Of a stretch of 6,489 nt of DNA, positions 6,486 to 6,489 are shown one piece after another (position 1 is the first letter of the stretch; each line of letters starts with the position of its first letter). This DNA is from JAAERC01 sp032123495 (GTDB taxonomy: Bacteria; Zixibacteria; MSB-5A5; GN15; PGXB01): assembly GCA_032123495.1 (NCBI GenBank), contig JAQBFG010000006.1, positions 1 through 6,489 of the forward strand. Direction: 5' to 3'. The notes beneath the pieces were generated by a model that saw only the letters and a program-made list of their open reading frames with translations, was not told the DNA's origin and ran no database searches. The translations under genes and the position numbers were made by a program.

Positions 6486-6489
6486 CTAC

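Noticed and set aside
1..6489. CRISPR arrays, tRNA/rRNA genes, insertion sequences or a defence island
   Set aside because: No regularly spaced repeats, structured RNA signatures, transposase-like proteins or defence nucleases were seen on either strand; the genes are housekeeping or envelope types.

Overview
The window holds seven protein-coding genes on both strands. It has no RNA genes, CRISPR array, insertion sequence or phage genes, and no gene-free stretch longer than about 150 bases. The cell is Gram-negative: it encodes a lipobox lipoprotein and a probable outer-membrane beta-barrel. The exported 421-residue protein belongs, from memory, to a family seen mainly in Bacteroidetes and relatives. 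Moderate GC, AT-rich intergenic DNA and patchy Shine-Dalgarno use also fit the FCB group (Bacteroidetes, Ignavibacteria, Zixibacteria or a similar candidate phylum). The phylum is an inference; no marker gene here settles it.

Left part (1-1728, minus strand): a two-gene operon, ridA followed by an MFS transporter gene. A good sigma70-type promoter (TTGACA-N18-TATGAT) lies upstream of ridA. The MFS gene starts at a TTG three bases after the ridA stop and in the same reading frame. The 147-base region from 1582 to 1728 is the divergent promoter region between ridA and lepB.

Middle part (1729-5254, plus strand): lepB (signal peptidase I), rarA/mgsA (AAA+ replication-fork ATPase) and a secreted protein of the family often labelled 'asparagine synthetase B'. 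The last shows no asparagine synthetase features and looks instead like a cysteine-containing glutamine-amidotransferase-like protein. The three genes are codirectional with gaps of 70 and 99 bases, and each gap contains a perfect TATAAT box without a convincing -35. They may be read together or separately.

Right part (5296-6489, minus strand): a small envelope operon made of a lipocalin-like lipoprotein gene followed by an 8-strand beta-barrel protein gene, converging on the previous gene. A perfect 9-bp inverted repeat lies upstream of the lipoprotein at the window edge; it is either a terminator or a dispersed palindromic repeat.

Most of the window is ordinary housekeeping and envelope DNA. 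The best items for a second look are the misnamed exported family with a CxxC at its presumed active site, the in-frame ridA/MFS junction, the changed SGQ motif in RidA, the apparently leader-poor rarA start, and the edge palindrome. I saw no clear novel defence or mobile system.
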